64,000 bases of DNA from Caballeronia sp. dw_276 (GTDB lineage: Bacteria > Pseudomonadota > Gammaproteobacteria > Burkholderiales > Burkholderiaceae): contig NZ_JAAVUV010000011.1 of the NCBI RefSeq assembly GCF_018449635.1, forward strand, positions 186,001 through 250,000, written 5' to 3'. The position numbers were made by a program, and so were the translations under genes. Positions 17,230 to 25,882 of the stretch are shown here, one piece after another. The stretch's first letter is position 1. Each line of letters opens with the position of its first letter. Below the pieces are notes generated by a model. That model did no database searches. It was not told the DNA's origin and saw only the letters and a program-made list of their open reading frames with translations.

Positions 17230-18177
17230 ATGAACTCATCCAATTCGTCTTTTCCTCTCGATGCCGCCTGGCGTATCGACCGCGAGCGGCTCACGCAGCT
17301 GGCCGCGCGGCCGGTGCGCGACTGGTCGATCGAGATCGTCGATGAAACGGGCTCCACGAACGCCGACCTCATGGCGCAGCTCAAGGCGCAGCCGCGCAAC
17401 CAGACGTCTGCATCAGTGCCGGACTCGTTCTCGGCACGTTCCACGCTGAAGGCGGCCAATGGCGCCCCGTTCGTGCGCGTCGCGTACTTGCAGACCGCCG
17501 GGCGCGGCCGGCGCGGGCGCGCGTGGATTGCGCAGCCGGGCAACGCGCTGACGTTTTCCGTCGGCTGCGTGTTGCCGCGGCCGCTGGAAGGGCTGGCGGG
17601 TTTGAGCCTCGCGGTCGGCACCGCCGTGCTTGACGCGCTGAACACGTTGCCGCTGTCGGCATCGGCGAGACTTGCGCTGAAATGGCCGAACGACATATTG
17701 CTCGATGACGGCAAGCTCGCCGGCATCCTGATAGAAACCGCGTGGAACACGCCACGGGCGAGCGCCGTGGTGATCGGCATTGGAATCAACCTCCACGGCG
17801 CGGCGGAACTGGCGGCCGAACTGAACGAAGCTCAGCGCCGCAACGCGCTTCCCACGCCGGGGAATACACCAGCATCGTTGTCACGGGCCTGGGCCGACGC
17901 AAACCTCACCGATACCCTCGCCGCTGTCCTGAACGCGCTGGACGTTACGCTCGCGCGATTCGCCGCCGAGGGCTTCCGCCCATTCCGCCAGCAATGGCTG
18001 GCGGCGCACGCGTATGCAGGGCGCGAGGTCGTATTGCTTGAGCAGGGCGTGGAGGTCGCGCGCGGTCTGGCAGTGGGTATCGACGATAACGGCCAGTTGC
18101 AGATCGATACCGCCACCGGACTCAGGACCGCCAGCAACGGCGACGTCTCGTTGCGGCTTGCGGAGCAACGTCCGTGA
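17230..18177 (+). CDS. birA: Biotin--[acetyl-CoA-carboxylase] ligase BirA
   Basis: Biotin protein ligase (315 residues) attaching biotin to AccB. The biotin/ATP-binding signature GRGRRGRAW, the KWPNDI motif and GIGIN are all visible, followed by the C-terminal SH3-like domain. No N-terminal helix-turn-helix is present, so it should lack the repressor function of E. coli BirA. A TACAAT box (17218-17223) lies so close to ATG 17230 that the transcript may be nearly leaderless. The stop overlaps the coaX GTG start by four bases. Confidence 0.94.
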   Translation: MNSSNSSFPLDAAWRIDRERLTQLAARPVRDWSIEIVDETGSTNADLMAQLKAQPRNQTSASVPDSFSARSTLKAANGAPFVRVAYLQTAGRGRRGRAWIAQPGNALTFSVGCVLPRPLEGLAGLSLAVGTAVLDALNTLPLSASARLALKWPNDILLDDGKLAGILIETAWNTPRASAVVIGIGINLHGAAELAAELNEAQRRNALPTPGNTPASLSRAWADANLTDTLAAVLNALDVTLARFAAEGFRPFRQQWLAAHAYAGREVVLLEQGVEVARGLAVGIDDNGQLQIDTATGLRTASNGDVSLRLAEQRP

Positions 18178-18977
18178 ACGAAGCGCCGTTTTTGCTTATC
18201 GATGCCGGCAACAGCCGGATCAAGTGGTCGATCGTGACGGCCATTGGCGAGACGCTGCATGAAGGCGCCTTCGAGCACAGCGACCAGAGCCTGCCGGACT
18301 GGCCGGGTGCCGTGACGCCGGCAAGTGCGTGGATTTCGAACGTGGCGGGAGCGGCTGTCACTGCGCGGATATCCGGTTTGATTGATGCAGTCTGGCCCGG
18401 CTTGCCGCATAAGCTCGTCCGCGCCCAGGCGCAACAATCGGGCGTGACGAACAGCTATTCGGAACCGTCATCGCTTGGCAGCGACCGCTGGTGCGGCATG
18501 ATCGGCGCGCACGCCGCGTATCCCGGCGAAAACCTGTTGATCGCGACCTTCGGCACGGCGACAACGCTGGAAGCGCTGCTCGCGGACGGCACCTTCACCG
18601 GCGGCCTGATCGCGCCCGGCTGGCAATTGATGATGCAATCGCTCGGCAGTCATACGGCGCAGTTGCCCACCCTTCTCCCCGATACCGCCCGCCACGCGCT
18701 CGCGTCATCCGGAAGCGTTTTCGCAACGGATACGCGCGCGGCTTTATCGACGGGATGTTTGCTGGCGCAGGCCGGATTGATCGAGCGCGCGTGGCATGAT
18801 CTGCGCGCGCAATGGAGCGTCGATTTTCGCCTGATCCTCGGCGGCGGCGCAGCCAGCGAAGTGGCGGGCGCGTTAAAGGTGCCGCATACTCGACACGACT
18901 CGCTGGTGCTCGCCGGACTCGCATTGATTGCGCGCGAGAGCGTTGCGCCTTCTGCACCAAACCGTTCAACCAACTGA
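18174..18977 (+). CDS. coaX: Type III pantothenate kinase CoaX
   Basis: First committed enzyme of coenzyme A synthesis, type III class. The 267-residue protein shows the ASKHA phosphate-1 motif DAGNSRIKW, the GTATTLEAL phosphate-2 motif, and the GGLIAPGWQLM stretch. GTG 18174 lies inside the birA stop (GTGA overlap), so expression is coupled to birA. The birA-coaX pair is a frequent betaproteobacterial arrangement. Confidence 0.94.
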   Translation: MNEAPFLLIDAGNSRIKWSIVTAIGETLHEGAFEHSDQSLPDWPGAVTPASAWISNVAGAAVTARISGLIDAVWPGLPHKLVRAQAQQSGVTNSYSEPSSLGSDRWCGMIGAHAAYPGENLLIATFGTATTLEALLADGTFTGGLIAPGWQLMMQSLGSHTAQLPTLLPDTARHALASSGSVFATDTRAALSTGCLLAQAGLIERAWHDLRAQWSVDFRLILGGGAASEVAGALKVPHTRHDSLVLAGLALIARESVAPSAPNRSTN

Positions 18978-18990
18978 TGGAGCGCTATCA

Positions 18991-19230
18991 ATGTTGCGCT
19001 GGCTGATCGCCCTATTGTTTCTCGCAAACCTGCTGATGTTCGTGGTCGTGCAAGGCGTGTTCGGACCGTTGCCGTCGGCCGGCGGACGCGAACCGCAACA
19101 TCTCGACCGGCAGATTCATCCGGAACTCGTCCGCGTACGTCCGATCAGCCCTGAAGAAGCGGCTGATCAGGCTGTGGTTGGCGGTCCAGCGCCGGCGGCG
19201 GCGGTTCAGGCCGCGCCGCTTTCGCAGTAA
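18991..19230 (+). CDS. Small single-pass membrane protein (unknown)
   Basis: 79 residues with one N-terminal hydrophobic helix (LRWLIALLFLANLLMFVVV) and a hydrophilic Pro/Ala-rich tail that would lie in the periplasm. GGAG precedes ATG 18991, 13 bases after coaX, so it is likely the third gene of the birA-coaX operon. I recognise no characterised family; similar short proteins after coaX seem common in Burkholderia relatives. Confidence 0.75.
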   Translation: MLRWLIALLFLANLLMFVVVQGVFGPLPSAGGREPQHLDRQIHPELVRVRPISPEEAADQAVVGGPAPAAAVQAAPLSQ

Positions 19231-19242
19231 AACGCCAGGCGC

Positions 19243-19725
19243 TCAACCCTGCGTGCGCACTTTCTTGAGCAGCGCGGTTGTTGAGCGATCATGCTCGAAG
19301 GGAATGGCGAGCGCCTTGCCGCCCCAACTACGTACCAACGCGGATTCGGCGAGCGTGTCCATGTCGTAATCGCCGCCTTTCACGAGCACATCCGGATGCA
19401 GTTCGCCGATCAGTTCAAGCGGCGTGAACTCTTCGAACTTCACCACCCAATCCACGCTTTCCAGCGCAGCCAGCAGCGCCATCCGGTCATCTTCGCGATT
19501 GATCGGACGGTCGTCGCCTTTGCCGAGCAAACGCACCGACGCGTCGCTATTCACGCCCACGATCAAGGTTGCGCCCAGCGCTTTGGCATCGGCGAGATAA
19601 GTCACATGTCCGCGATGCAGGATATCGAAGACGCCGTTCGTGAAGACCACGGGCGCGGTCAGTTGCGGGCGCAACGCGGCAAGCGCTTCGCGCGTCATGA
19701 TCTTGCGTTCGAAAGGAGCGGCCAT
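19243..19725 (-). CDS. rfaE2: D-glycero-beta-D-manno-heptose 1-phosphate adenylyltransferase (RfaE2)
   Basis: Makes ADP-heptose precursor for the lipopolysaccharide inner core. 160 residues correspond to the second domain of E. coli HldE. The nucleotidyltransferase motif HRGHVTYL is present, followed by NSDASVRLLGKG, and ISTT-like FEHDRSTTALLKK at the end. ATG 19725 chosen over a GTG at 19767. The kinase domain (RfaE1) is a separate gene not in this window. Convergent with the small membrane-protein gene. Confidence 0.94.
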   Translation of the reverse strand: MAAPFERKIMTREALAALRPQLTAPVVFTNGVFDILHRGHVTYLADAKALGATLIVGVNSDASVRLLGKGDDRPINREDDRMALLAALESVDWVVKFEEFTPLELIGELHPDVLVKGGDYDMDTLAESALVRSWGGKALAIPFEHDRSTTALLKKVRTQG

Positions 19726-19791
19726 GGCAGGAACAATGAGGAATCGGGAAGGTGCGTAGTGTGCCACGCACCCGGTCGCGCTTCGAAAACA

Positions 19792-19826
19792 AAACAGCCC
19801 GCGGGTCGTCGACCAGCGGGCTGTTT
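19792..19826 (-). terminator. Rho-independent terminator after the ferritin-like gene
   Basis: Eleven-base inverted repeat AAACAGCCCGC (19792-19802) / GCGGGCTGTTT (19816-19826), with a T-rich stretch following on the minus side. It lies between the ferritin-like gene and rfaE2. Confidence 0.75.
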
Positions 19827-19846
19827 ATTCACCGATTAAGCAAAGC

Positions 19847-20719
19847 TCAGGCGGGCTGTTCCGACGGACCTTTCGCCGCCTGCAGCCGCAACACCACTTC
19901 CTTGCGATACCGGTTCAGTTCCTGAGCCGTCAGGAAGGAACGCTCGAACAAGATGGACAGGTTGTGCAGAATCCGTTCGACAACCTTCTTCTCCCAGCTG
20001 TCGTCGAAGCGAATCTGGTCGTCGAGCCAGCGTTCGAGCCATTCCGGATCAGGCAGGCGCGACTGGATGGTATCGCGCGGAAAGAGCGCCTGATTCACGT
20101 GGAGATTGGTCGGATGCAACGGCTTTTCCGTGCGTCGCGCCGACGCCATCAGAACACCGATCTTCGCAAAAGCCGCACGCGCGATGTCGCCGGTCTGCAC
20201 CATCGCCTTTTTCATGTAGCGCAGATACGCGCCGCCGTGACGGGCTTCATCGCGGGAAATGGTTTCGTAGATATGCTTGATGACCGGCTCGGTATGCCAT
20301 TCAGCCGCGCGCCGGTACCAGTGGTTCAGGCGGATCTCGCCGCAAAAATGCAGCATCAGCGTTTCAAGCGGCGGCGCCGGATCGAACTCGAAGCGCACTG
20401 CGTCGAGTTCAGCTTCGGTGGGCACCATTTCCGGCTTGAAGCGGCGCAGATATTCCATGAGGACGAGCGAATGTTTCTGCTCTTCGAAGAACCACACGCT
20501 GATGAACGCGGAGAAGTCGCTGTCATTGTGGTTGTCGCGCAGGAACATTTCCGTGGCGGGCAACGCAGACCATTCGGTGATGGCGTTCATCTTGATGGTC
20601 TTGGCTTGTTCGTCGGTCAAGAGCGCCGAGTCAAACTTGTCCCAGGGAATGTCTTTCTCCATGTCCCAACGAACCGATTCAAGCGATTTGTACAGTTCTG
20701 GATAAAGCATCGTGTTCAT
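19847..20719 (-). CDS. Ferritin-like di-iron protein, acyl-ACP desaturase-like
   Basis: 290-residue all-helical protein with the two iron-binding motifs of the ferritin-like superfamily, EEQKH and later DEARHGGAY, plus an extra Glu before the first (TEWSALPATEMF). The order and spacing resemble plant-type soluble acyl-ACP desaturases, but the protein is shorter. Probable cytoplasmic oxygen-activating enzyme; the substrate cannot be read from sequence. It stands alone with its own terminator and no electron-donor gene nearby. It could equally be a ferritin-like protein without desaturase activity. Confidence 0.72.
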   Translation of the reverse strand: MNTMLYPELYKSLESVRWDMEKDIPWDKFDSALLTDEQAKTIKMNAITEWSALPATEMFLRDNHNDSDFSAFISVWFFEEQKHSLVLMEYLRRFKPEMVPTEAELDAVRFEFDPAPPLETLMLHFCGEIRLNHWYRRAAEWHTEPVIKHIYETISRDEARHGGAYLRYMKKAMVQTGDIARAAFAKIGVLMASARRTEKPLHPTNLHVNQALFPRDTIQSRLPDPEWLERWLDDQIRFDDSWEKKVVERILHNLSILFERSFLTAQELNRYRKEVVLRLQAAKGPSEQPA

Positions 20720-21183
20720 AGTCCACCCCTGGTTTGCAACATAGTGCGACGATTCTGTCTGTTGTTACTGTAGCCAGCCCGCGCGATGACGCGCGCCGCC
20801 AGCAGCGAAGCTTTCAATTTTACGCGGGAATCAGGCGCCCAGATGCAAAAGCGGTAAAGAAGCGCCTGTCGCGTCCATCTGCGACGATTTGCCCGTTGCC
20901 ATTCCGCCGCACTGGACGGGAAGCAATGTCTACCGTGGGTGAGGAGCGAACCCTGTGCCTGAGGTAAGTACGAAGCGCGAGCTATTTGAAGCTCGATTGA
21001 AACTATTTAGAGACTTCTTAAAAGCTGTTCCGGGCGTTCGTGCAACAGCGTCCGAGCATGCCTTTCAGTTATGACAGGCGCAAGACGTGTGCCGTTCCCT
21101 TGCATGCGTTGGTAAGAACCCGCGGATGCCGCCTGCAAGCTCCGAAAGCAACTACAACGCAATACGGCAAACAGCCGCGCCGA
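20720..21183. other. 464-bp intergenic region between two minus-strand genes
   Basis: No supported gene. It contains a short hairpin GAGCT-ATTTGA-AGCTC (20979-20994) and presumably the promoter of the ferritin-like gene. Nothing else stands out by eye. Confidence 0.4.
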
Positions 21184-22182
21184 TCATAGCATGGCCCTAT
21201 GACGCCACTCAGCAACAGCATCTTCGATCGGCGCAAGACCATTTACCGTGATGACGCCCTCGGGCAACTTGCGCCGCAGTGCGGGACTGCTCCCGCCAAC
21301 CCAGATCGAAACTTTCGCCGGCAGCGCCTGCCGCAGATCGGTAAGCCCGTTGACCACGGACTGCACCGGCATCGAAGCCGAGAAAGACAACGCGAGGATG
21401 TCGACCTCATGGGCGGGAATCGCGTCGAGGATGTCTTGAGGCGGCGTCTGTGTGCCGAGCGCAATGCACTCGCACCCGGCGAGCGCGAACATGGCTTCGG
21501 CCATCAGGATGCCCAGGCCATGACCTTCACCCGGCATGGTCGTAAGCAATACACGCGGATGTGCGCCACGGCCGCGCAACGCTTCGGAGAGGGGACGCAT
21601 CAGCGAACGCAGCGTGACCTGCATGGCTTCGCTGAAAAGGTGCTCGTGATAGACCTGCAGCGTCCCGGCAGCCCACGCATTGCCGATGCGCGCCGACAGC
21701 GGCGCCGCCACGTCCAGCACGAAATGCGCGAGGCCTTCTCGCGTGGCGCGCTTGAGCAATTCGAAGCGAAAGTCGTCGTATCGGCCCGAGCGCAGTAGTT
21801 CCACCATCCTGTCCAGCTCCACGTCCGGCGCATCCTGACCCACACCCGAGTCTTCGGCGAGTTGCTGCAACAACGCGATGGATTGCGGCAATACCTTGCT
21901 CGGCCGGTGACCCGCGTCGAGCAAACGCTTGACGAGTCTCAGCTTCGTGACCTGCTCCTGCGGATAAAGCCGCTCGCCGCCCGTTGAGCGCAGCGGTTGC
22001 GGGAAGCCGTAACGCCGCTCCCAGACACGCAACGTGTCCTTGGTCAGCCCGATCTCGTGCGCGATCGCTCCAATGCCTACCCCGATGCCGACAGCGCCTG
22101 ACTGCGGCTCAACGCCTTCGCCGTCGCCCGCACCGAGGGCGCCGTTTTTAAGGGGCAGATTATTTTCCGACGTGTTTGTCAT
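21184..22182 (-). CDS. MerR-family regulator with B12-binding domain (CarH/LitR-type photoreceptor)
   Basis: 332-residue regulator. A glycine-rich N-terminal tail precedes a MerR helix-turn-helix (IGAIAHEIGLTKDTLRVWERRYGFPQPLRS). Then comes the CarH-type four-helix bundle holding W170-x9-E180-H181 (WAAGTLQVYHEH), the motif that caps the adenosyl group. A Rossmann B12-binding domain follows with ExHxxG (EGHGLG, axial His about 221), a serine-rich LALSFSAS and VGGSSPAL. Such proteins bind adenosylcobalamin and repress in the dark, releasing DNA on illumination. The residue after W170 is Ala, where Thermus CarH has the upper axial His. TTG 22188 is an alternative start. Divergent from a four-gene lipid operon, its likely target. 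Confidence 0.88.
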   Translation of the reverse strand: MTNTSENNLPLKNGALGAGDGEGVEPQSGAVGIGVGIGAIAHEIGLTKDTLRVWERRYGFPQPLRSTGGERLYPQEQVTKLRLVKRLLDAGHRPSKVLPQSIALLQQLAEDSGVGQDAPDVELDRMVELLRSGRYDDFRFELLKRATREGLAHFVLDVAAPLSARIGNAWAAGTLQVYHEHLFSEAMQVTLRSLMRPLSEALRGRGAHPRVLLTTMPGEGHGLGILMAEAMFALAGCECIALGTQTPPQDILDAIPAHEVDILALSFSASMPVQSVVNGLTDLRQALPAKVSIWVGGSSPALRRKLPEGVITVNGLAPIEDAVAEWRHRAML

Positions 22183-22330
22183 GGACAAAATTGCAACCCA
22201 ATAAGTTTGGCAAAATCCCGTAAATCGCTAAAAACCTAATAAATATGGACATTCTCAGCGATTGGCAACATGATTGATCATAGACGAGTTTCACGTTTTG
22301 TACTGGACAAACCGCGCTTAGACGTGGACA
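22182..22330. promoter_or_regulatory. Divergent control region with four TGGACA repeats
   Basis: TGGACA occurs in the same orientation at 22182, 22246, 22304 and 22325; the last two are 21 bases apart, about two helical turns. The third sits inside the near-palindrome TTGTACTGGACAA (22298-22310), which resembles CarH/LitR operator halves (TGTACA-type). Likely operator for the MerR/B12 regulator; inference. Confidence 0.45.
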
Positions 22331-22462
22331 TTAATTCCTCAGCTTTGCATCCAGCCCAGTAGAGATTGCGTAAATCACCTTGACCGTCGAGGAGCGACGC
22401 CCGAAGTTCAGCGGCAAAAAAAGACGCCGGACGCAGAACATAAAGACACACGGAGCAACGTC

Positions 22463-23755
22463 ATGAAGGTTGCGGTAATCGGAGCGGGGATATCGGGGTT
22501 GGCGTGCGCGTACAGGCTGGCCAAGTCCCAGACGGGTATCGATGTCACCTTGTTTGAAGCCAACGCCTATTTCGGCGGCCACACGAACACGGTGGATGTA
22601 ACGCTGGACGGCGTCACGCATGGGGTGGACACAGGGTTCCTGGTGTTCAACCACCGCACCTATCCGAATCTGGTCAAGCTTTTCACGGAACTCGACGTTT
22701 CGACGACCGCGACGGATATGTCGTTTTCCGTAGCCGTCATCGACAAACACCTCGAATGGGCCGGTAGCGACCTGAACACGGTGTTCACGCAGCGGCGCAA
22801 TCTGCTGCGCCCCGCGTTCCTGCGCATGCTCGCCGATATCCTGCGCTTCAACCGGACGACGACCGCCATGGCGCTCGCCGGCAAAGACGCCGAACTTGCC
22901 GAGCCGGTAAGTGGTTTTATCGAGCGGGAGAAGTATTCCGTGGCGTTTCGCGACTGGTATCTGCTGCCGATGATCGGCGCGATCTGGTCATGTTCGACCG
23001 CGCAGATGATGGCGTTTCCTATCGGCACGTTGATCCGCTTTTGTCATAACCACGGCCTGCTGCAAGTCAACGACCGGCCGCAATGGCACACGGTCAACGG
23101 TGGCGCGCGCGAATACGTACGGCGGATGTTGCCCGCCATTGGCGATGCGCATGCTGGCGTGCCGGTGACATCGGTGAAACGGGGTGTCCTGGGCGTCGAG
23201 ATTCAAAGCGCGCGAGGTGTCGAGCAATTCGATCATGTCGTGCTTGCGTGCCACAGCGACCAGGCGCTCGCGCTGCTCGCCGATCCCTCCAACGATGAAA
23301 CCGCGACCCTCGGCGCCATCGGCTATGCGCCCAATCGCGCGGTGCTGCATACGGACGCGTCGCTGTTGCCGGCCGAGCGCGCGTGGTCGGCTTGGAACTA
23401 CGAAAGCCGGACCGGTGAACTCGGCGCCGAGCCGCAATTGTGCGTGCACTACCTCATCAACAAGTTGCAGCCGTTGCCGTTCAAAACCCCGGTGATCGTG
23501 TCGCTCAATCCGATTCGCGAACCGCGCGCCGGAACCGTGTTGCGTGAATTTTCGTACAGCCATCCCGTCTTCGATCAAGCCGCCGTGCAGGCTCAACGCG
23601 CTTTGCCATCGATACAAGGCGCGCGCAACACCTGGTTCGCGGGCGCATGGACGGGTTACGGTTTCCACGAAGACGGCCTGAAATCCGGGCTGGACGCGGC
23701 GGCCAGATTGACGGCTATCGCGTTGAATCGCGACGAACCGGCGCTCGCAGCATGA
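22463..23755 (+). CDS. FAD-dependent oxidoreductase (flavin amine oxidase-like)
   Basis: 430-residue flavoprotein with the N-terminal dinucleotide fold VIGAGISGLACAYRLA and the next motif GGHTNTVDV. The family (NAD(P)/FAD-dependent oxidoreductase, related to amine oxidases and desaturases) is typically encoded beside DUF1365 and cyclopropane-fatty-acid-synthase genes, as here. C-terminal FAD motif NTWFAGAWTGYGFHEDGLKSG. Ribosome site GGAG precedes ATG. It probably acts on membrane fatty acyl chains with the two downstream enzymes. Stop overlaps the next ATG by four bases. Confidence 0.87.
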   Translation: MKVAVIGAGISGLACAYRLAKSQTGIDVTLFEANAYFGGHTNTVDVTLDGVTHGVDTGFLVFNHRTYPNLVKLFTELDVSTTATDMSFSVAVIDKHLEWAGSDLNTVFTQRRNLLRPAFLRMLADILRFNRTTTAMALAGKDAELAEPVSGFIEREKYSVAFRDWYLLPMIGAIWSCSTAQMMAFPIGTLIRFCHNHGLLQVNDRPQWHTVNGGAREYVRRMLPAIGDAHAGVPVTSVKRGVLGVEIQSARGVEQFDHVVLACHSDQALALLADPSNDETATLGAIGYAPNRAVLHTDASLLPAERAWSAWNYESRTGELGAEPQLCVHYLINKLQPLPFKTPVIVSLNPIREPRAGTVLREFSYSHPVFDQAAVQAQRALPSIQGARNTWFAGAWTGYGFHEDGLKSGLDAAARLTAIALNRDEPALAA

Positions 23756-24585
23756 ACCTGCCTTCATTCAATTCACCCGATCTGCTGCTTGTCGGTCCCG
23801 TGCGGCATACCCGGTTACGCCCTGCACGCAACGCGTTTTCATACGGCGTGTACACGTTGCGCCTGCCCCTTCGCGCTCGCGCTGCACGCCTCGCTCAAGG
23901 CACGTTGAAAGACTCGCGCATGTTCGCGTACAACCGCTTCGGCTTGCTGAGCTTTCATGACAGCGACCACGGCGCGCCTGGACAAACCGCGCTGCAATGG
24001 GTTGAATCGATGCTGCATGAAAACGGCATCCACGACGCCGACGGCGAGATCTACCTCCAAACGTTCCCGCGCGTTCTGGGCTACGTATTCAACCCCGTGA
24101 GCTTCTGGTTTTGCGAACGCGCGGATGGCTCGATGCGCGCCGTGGTGTGCGAAGTGAACAACACGTTCGGCGAGCGTCATTGCTATCTGCTCGATCCCGG
24201 CGGCGGCATCCTGAACGGCGCACCGCTCACCGCGCGCAAGGTCTTCCACGTTTCGCCGTTCTGCAAGGTCGAGGGGCGCTACACGTTCCGCTTCATGTTC
24301 GCGCCGCCCAAACACGGCAAGCCGATGCGCTCGCTTGCGCGTATCGACTATGAAGACAACGACGGTCCTCTTTTGCTGACGAGCATCGCGGGAAAAGCGC
24401 GTCCAATCGATGCAAGCAACGTGCTGCGCGTGTTCTTCGGTTATCCGCTGATGACGTTTGGCGTCGTCGCGAAAATTCACTGGCAAGCGATGAAGCTGTT
24501 CTTCAAACGCGTGCCGTTTCTGAGCAAACCCACTCCGCCGTCCGCGAATGTCTCGCACGAGCGGGCCGAACTGCCGACCAGGTGA
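23752..24585 (+). CDS. DUF1365 family protein
   Basis: 277-residue protein with the DUF1365 signature: VGPVRHTRLRPARNAFSY near the start, FGLLSFHDSDHG, FPRVLGYVFNPVSFWFC, and FGERHCYLL followed by KVFHVSPF. Biochemical role unknown; it nearly always accompanies a CFA-synthase-like gene and a flavin oxidoreductase. ATG 23752 is chosen because it overlaps the previous stop (ATGA). Confidence 0.9.
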   Translation: MNLPSFNSPDLLLVGPVRHTRLRPARNAFSYGVYTLRLPLRARAARLAQGTLKDSRMFAYNRFGLLSFHDSDHGAPGQTALQWVESMLHENGIHDADGEIYLQTFPRVLGYVFNPVSFWFCERADGSMRAVVCEVNNTFGERHCYLLDPGGGILNGAPLTARKVFHVSPFCKVEGRYTFRFMFAPPKHGKPMRSLARIDYEDNDGPLLLTSIAGKARPIDASNVLRVFFGYPLMTFGVVAKIHWQAMKLFFKRVPFLSKPTPPSANVSHERAELPTR

Positions 24586-24592
24586 CTTGCAA

Positions 24593-25882
24593 ATGTCGAC
24601 ACAGCCCTCTTCTCCTTCATCGCTTCGAAGTCCAGCAATTTCGTGGTTTATCCAGCCGCTCTTGCGCACGCGCCGCGCGCTGTACAAACCCGCGGCGGCG
24701 CGCATGGTTCTCCGGTTGCTCGGACAACTGCAATACGGCGTCCTCGATGTCCACCTCCCCGATGGCACCACGCGCCGCTACGGCCAGCCCGCCGATGAAC
24801 CCGCAGCCGTAAATGCACCTCATGCGCGCGTCGTGCTGACGAACTGGAACGTCTGCGCGGCGGCGTTGAAAAGCGGGGATATCGGCTTTGCTGAAACCTA
24901 TCTGGCGGGCGACTGGCACACGGACGACCTCGCCGCGCTGCTCGACATCATGGTCAGGAATCGCACGACCATCGAAGCCGTGATCTACGGTTCGTGGTTC
25001 GGCAAGCTCACGAACCGCCTGCGCCATTTGCGCAATGCGAACACGAAGGAAGGCAGCCGGCGCAACATCCACGCGCATTACGATCTGGGTAACGCGTTCT
25101 ACAAGCTCTGGCTCGACAGCACGATGACCTATTCGAGCGCGCTCTTCGACGGCTCGCCCGACCAGACCCTCGCCGACGCCCAGCGCGCGAAATATCGGCG
25201 TCTCCTGAATGAGTTGAAGCTGGATGGCGTTGATTTGAACGTGCTGGAAATCGGCTGCGGCTGGGGCGGTTTTGCCGAACTCGCTGCGAGCGAAGCGAAA
25301 GCGCGTGTGACGGGCCTCACGCTTTCCACCGAACAGCTCGCGTTCGCGCAGCAACGCATGACCGACGCCGGCCTCGCCGATCGTTCGGATCTGCGCCTGC
25401 AGGATTACCGCGATACCCACGGCCAGTTCGACGCCATTGCGTCCATCGAAATGTTCGAGGCCGTGGGTGAGGAATACTGGCCGAGCTACTTCGAGTGCAT
25501 CAAGCGCAACCTGAAGCGCGGCGGGCGCGCGTGCGTGCAGACAATCACAATAGATAACGCGTTGTTCGACCGTTACCGCACGAGCACCGACTTTATCCAG
25601 CAATATATTTTTCCGGGCGGCATGCTGCCTTCGCCGGCCGTCTTCGTGCAGGCCGCCGAACGCCACGGGCTGAAAGTGGTCAATCAGCTTTCGTTTGGCC
25701 ACGACTATGCACGCACGCTCAAGCTGTGGCGTAATGCGTTTGTGGCGCGCCTCGACGAAATCCGCGCGCAACGCTTCGACGAACGTTTCATCCGCTTGTG
25801 GGACTTTTACCTATGTTATTGCGAGGCCGCGTTCGCGCACTCGAACACCGACGTGATTCAGTTCACGCTGGAACACGCCTGA
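24593..25882 (+). CDS. Cyclopropane-fatty-acyl-phospholipid synthase-like methyltransferase
   Basis: 429-residue SAM-dependent methyltransferase of the CFA synthase family that modifies unsaturated acyl chains in membrane phospholipids. SAM motif I is VLEIGCGWGGFAE, and the active-site stretch EMFEAVGEEYWPSYF and C-terminal FPGGMLPSP are conserved. An N-terminal lipid-binding domain occupies the first 170 residues. ATG 24593 follows an AGGTGA site. In other bacteria, close relatives in such clusters may make methylated or furan-type acyl chains rather than cyclopropanes, so the product is uncertain. Confidence 0.9.
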   Translation: MSTQPSSPSSLRSPAISWFIQPLLRTRRALYKPAAARMVLRLLGQLQYGVLDVHLPDGTTRRYGQPADEPAAVNAPHARVVLTNWNVCAAALKSGDIGFAETYLAGDWHTDDLAALLDIMVRNRTTIEAVIYGSWFGKLTNRLRHLRNANTKEGSRRNIHAHYDLGNAFYKLWLDSTMTYSSALFDGSPDQTLADAQRAKYRRLLNELKLDGVDLNVLEIGCGWGGFAELAASEAKARVTGLTLSTEQLAFAQQRMTDAGLADRSDLRLQDYRDTHGQFDAIASIEMFEAVGEEYWPSYFECIKRNLKRGGRACVQTITIDNALFDRYRTSTDFIQQYIFPGGMLPSPAVFVQAAERHGLKVVNQLSFGHDYARTLKLWRNAFVARLDEIRAQRFDERFIRLWDFYLCYCEAAFAHSNTDVIQFTLEHA

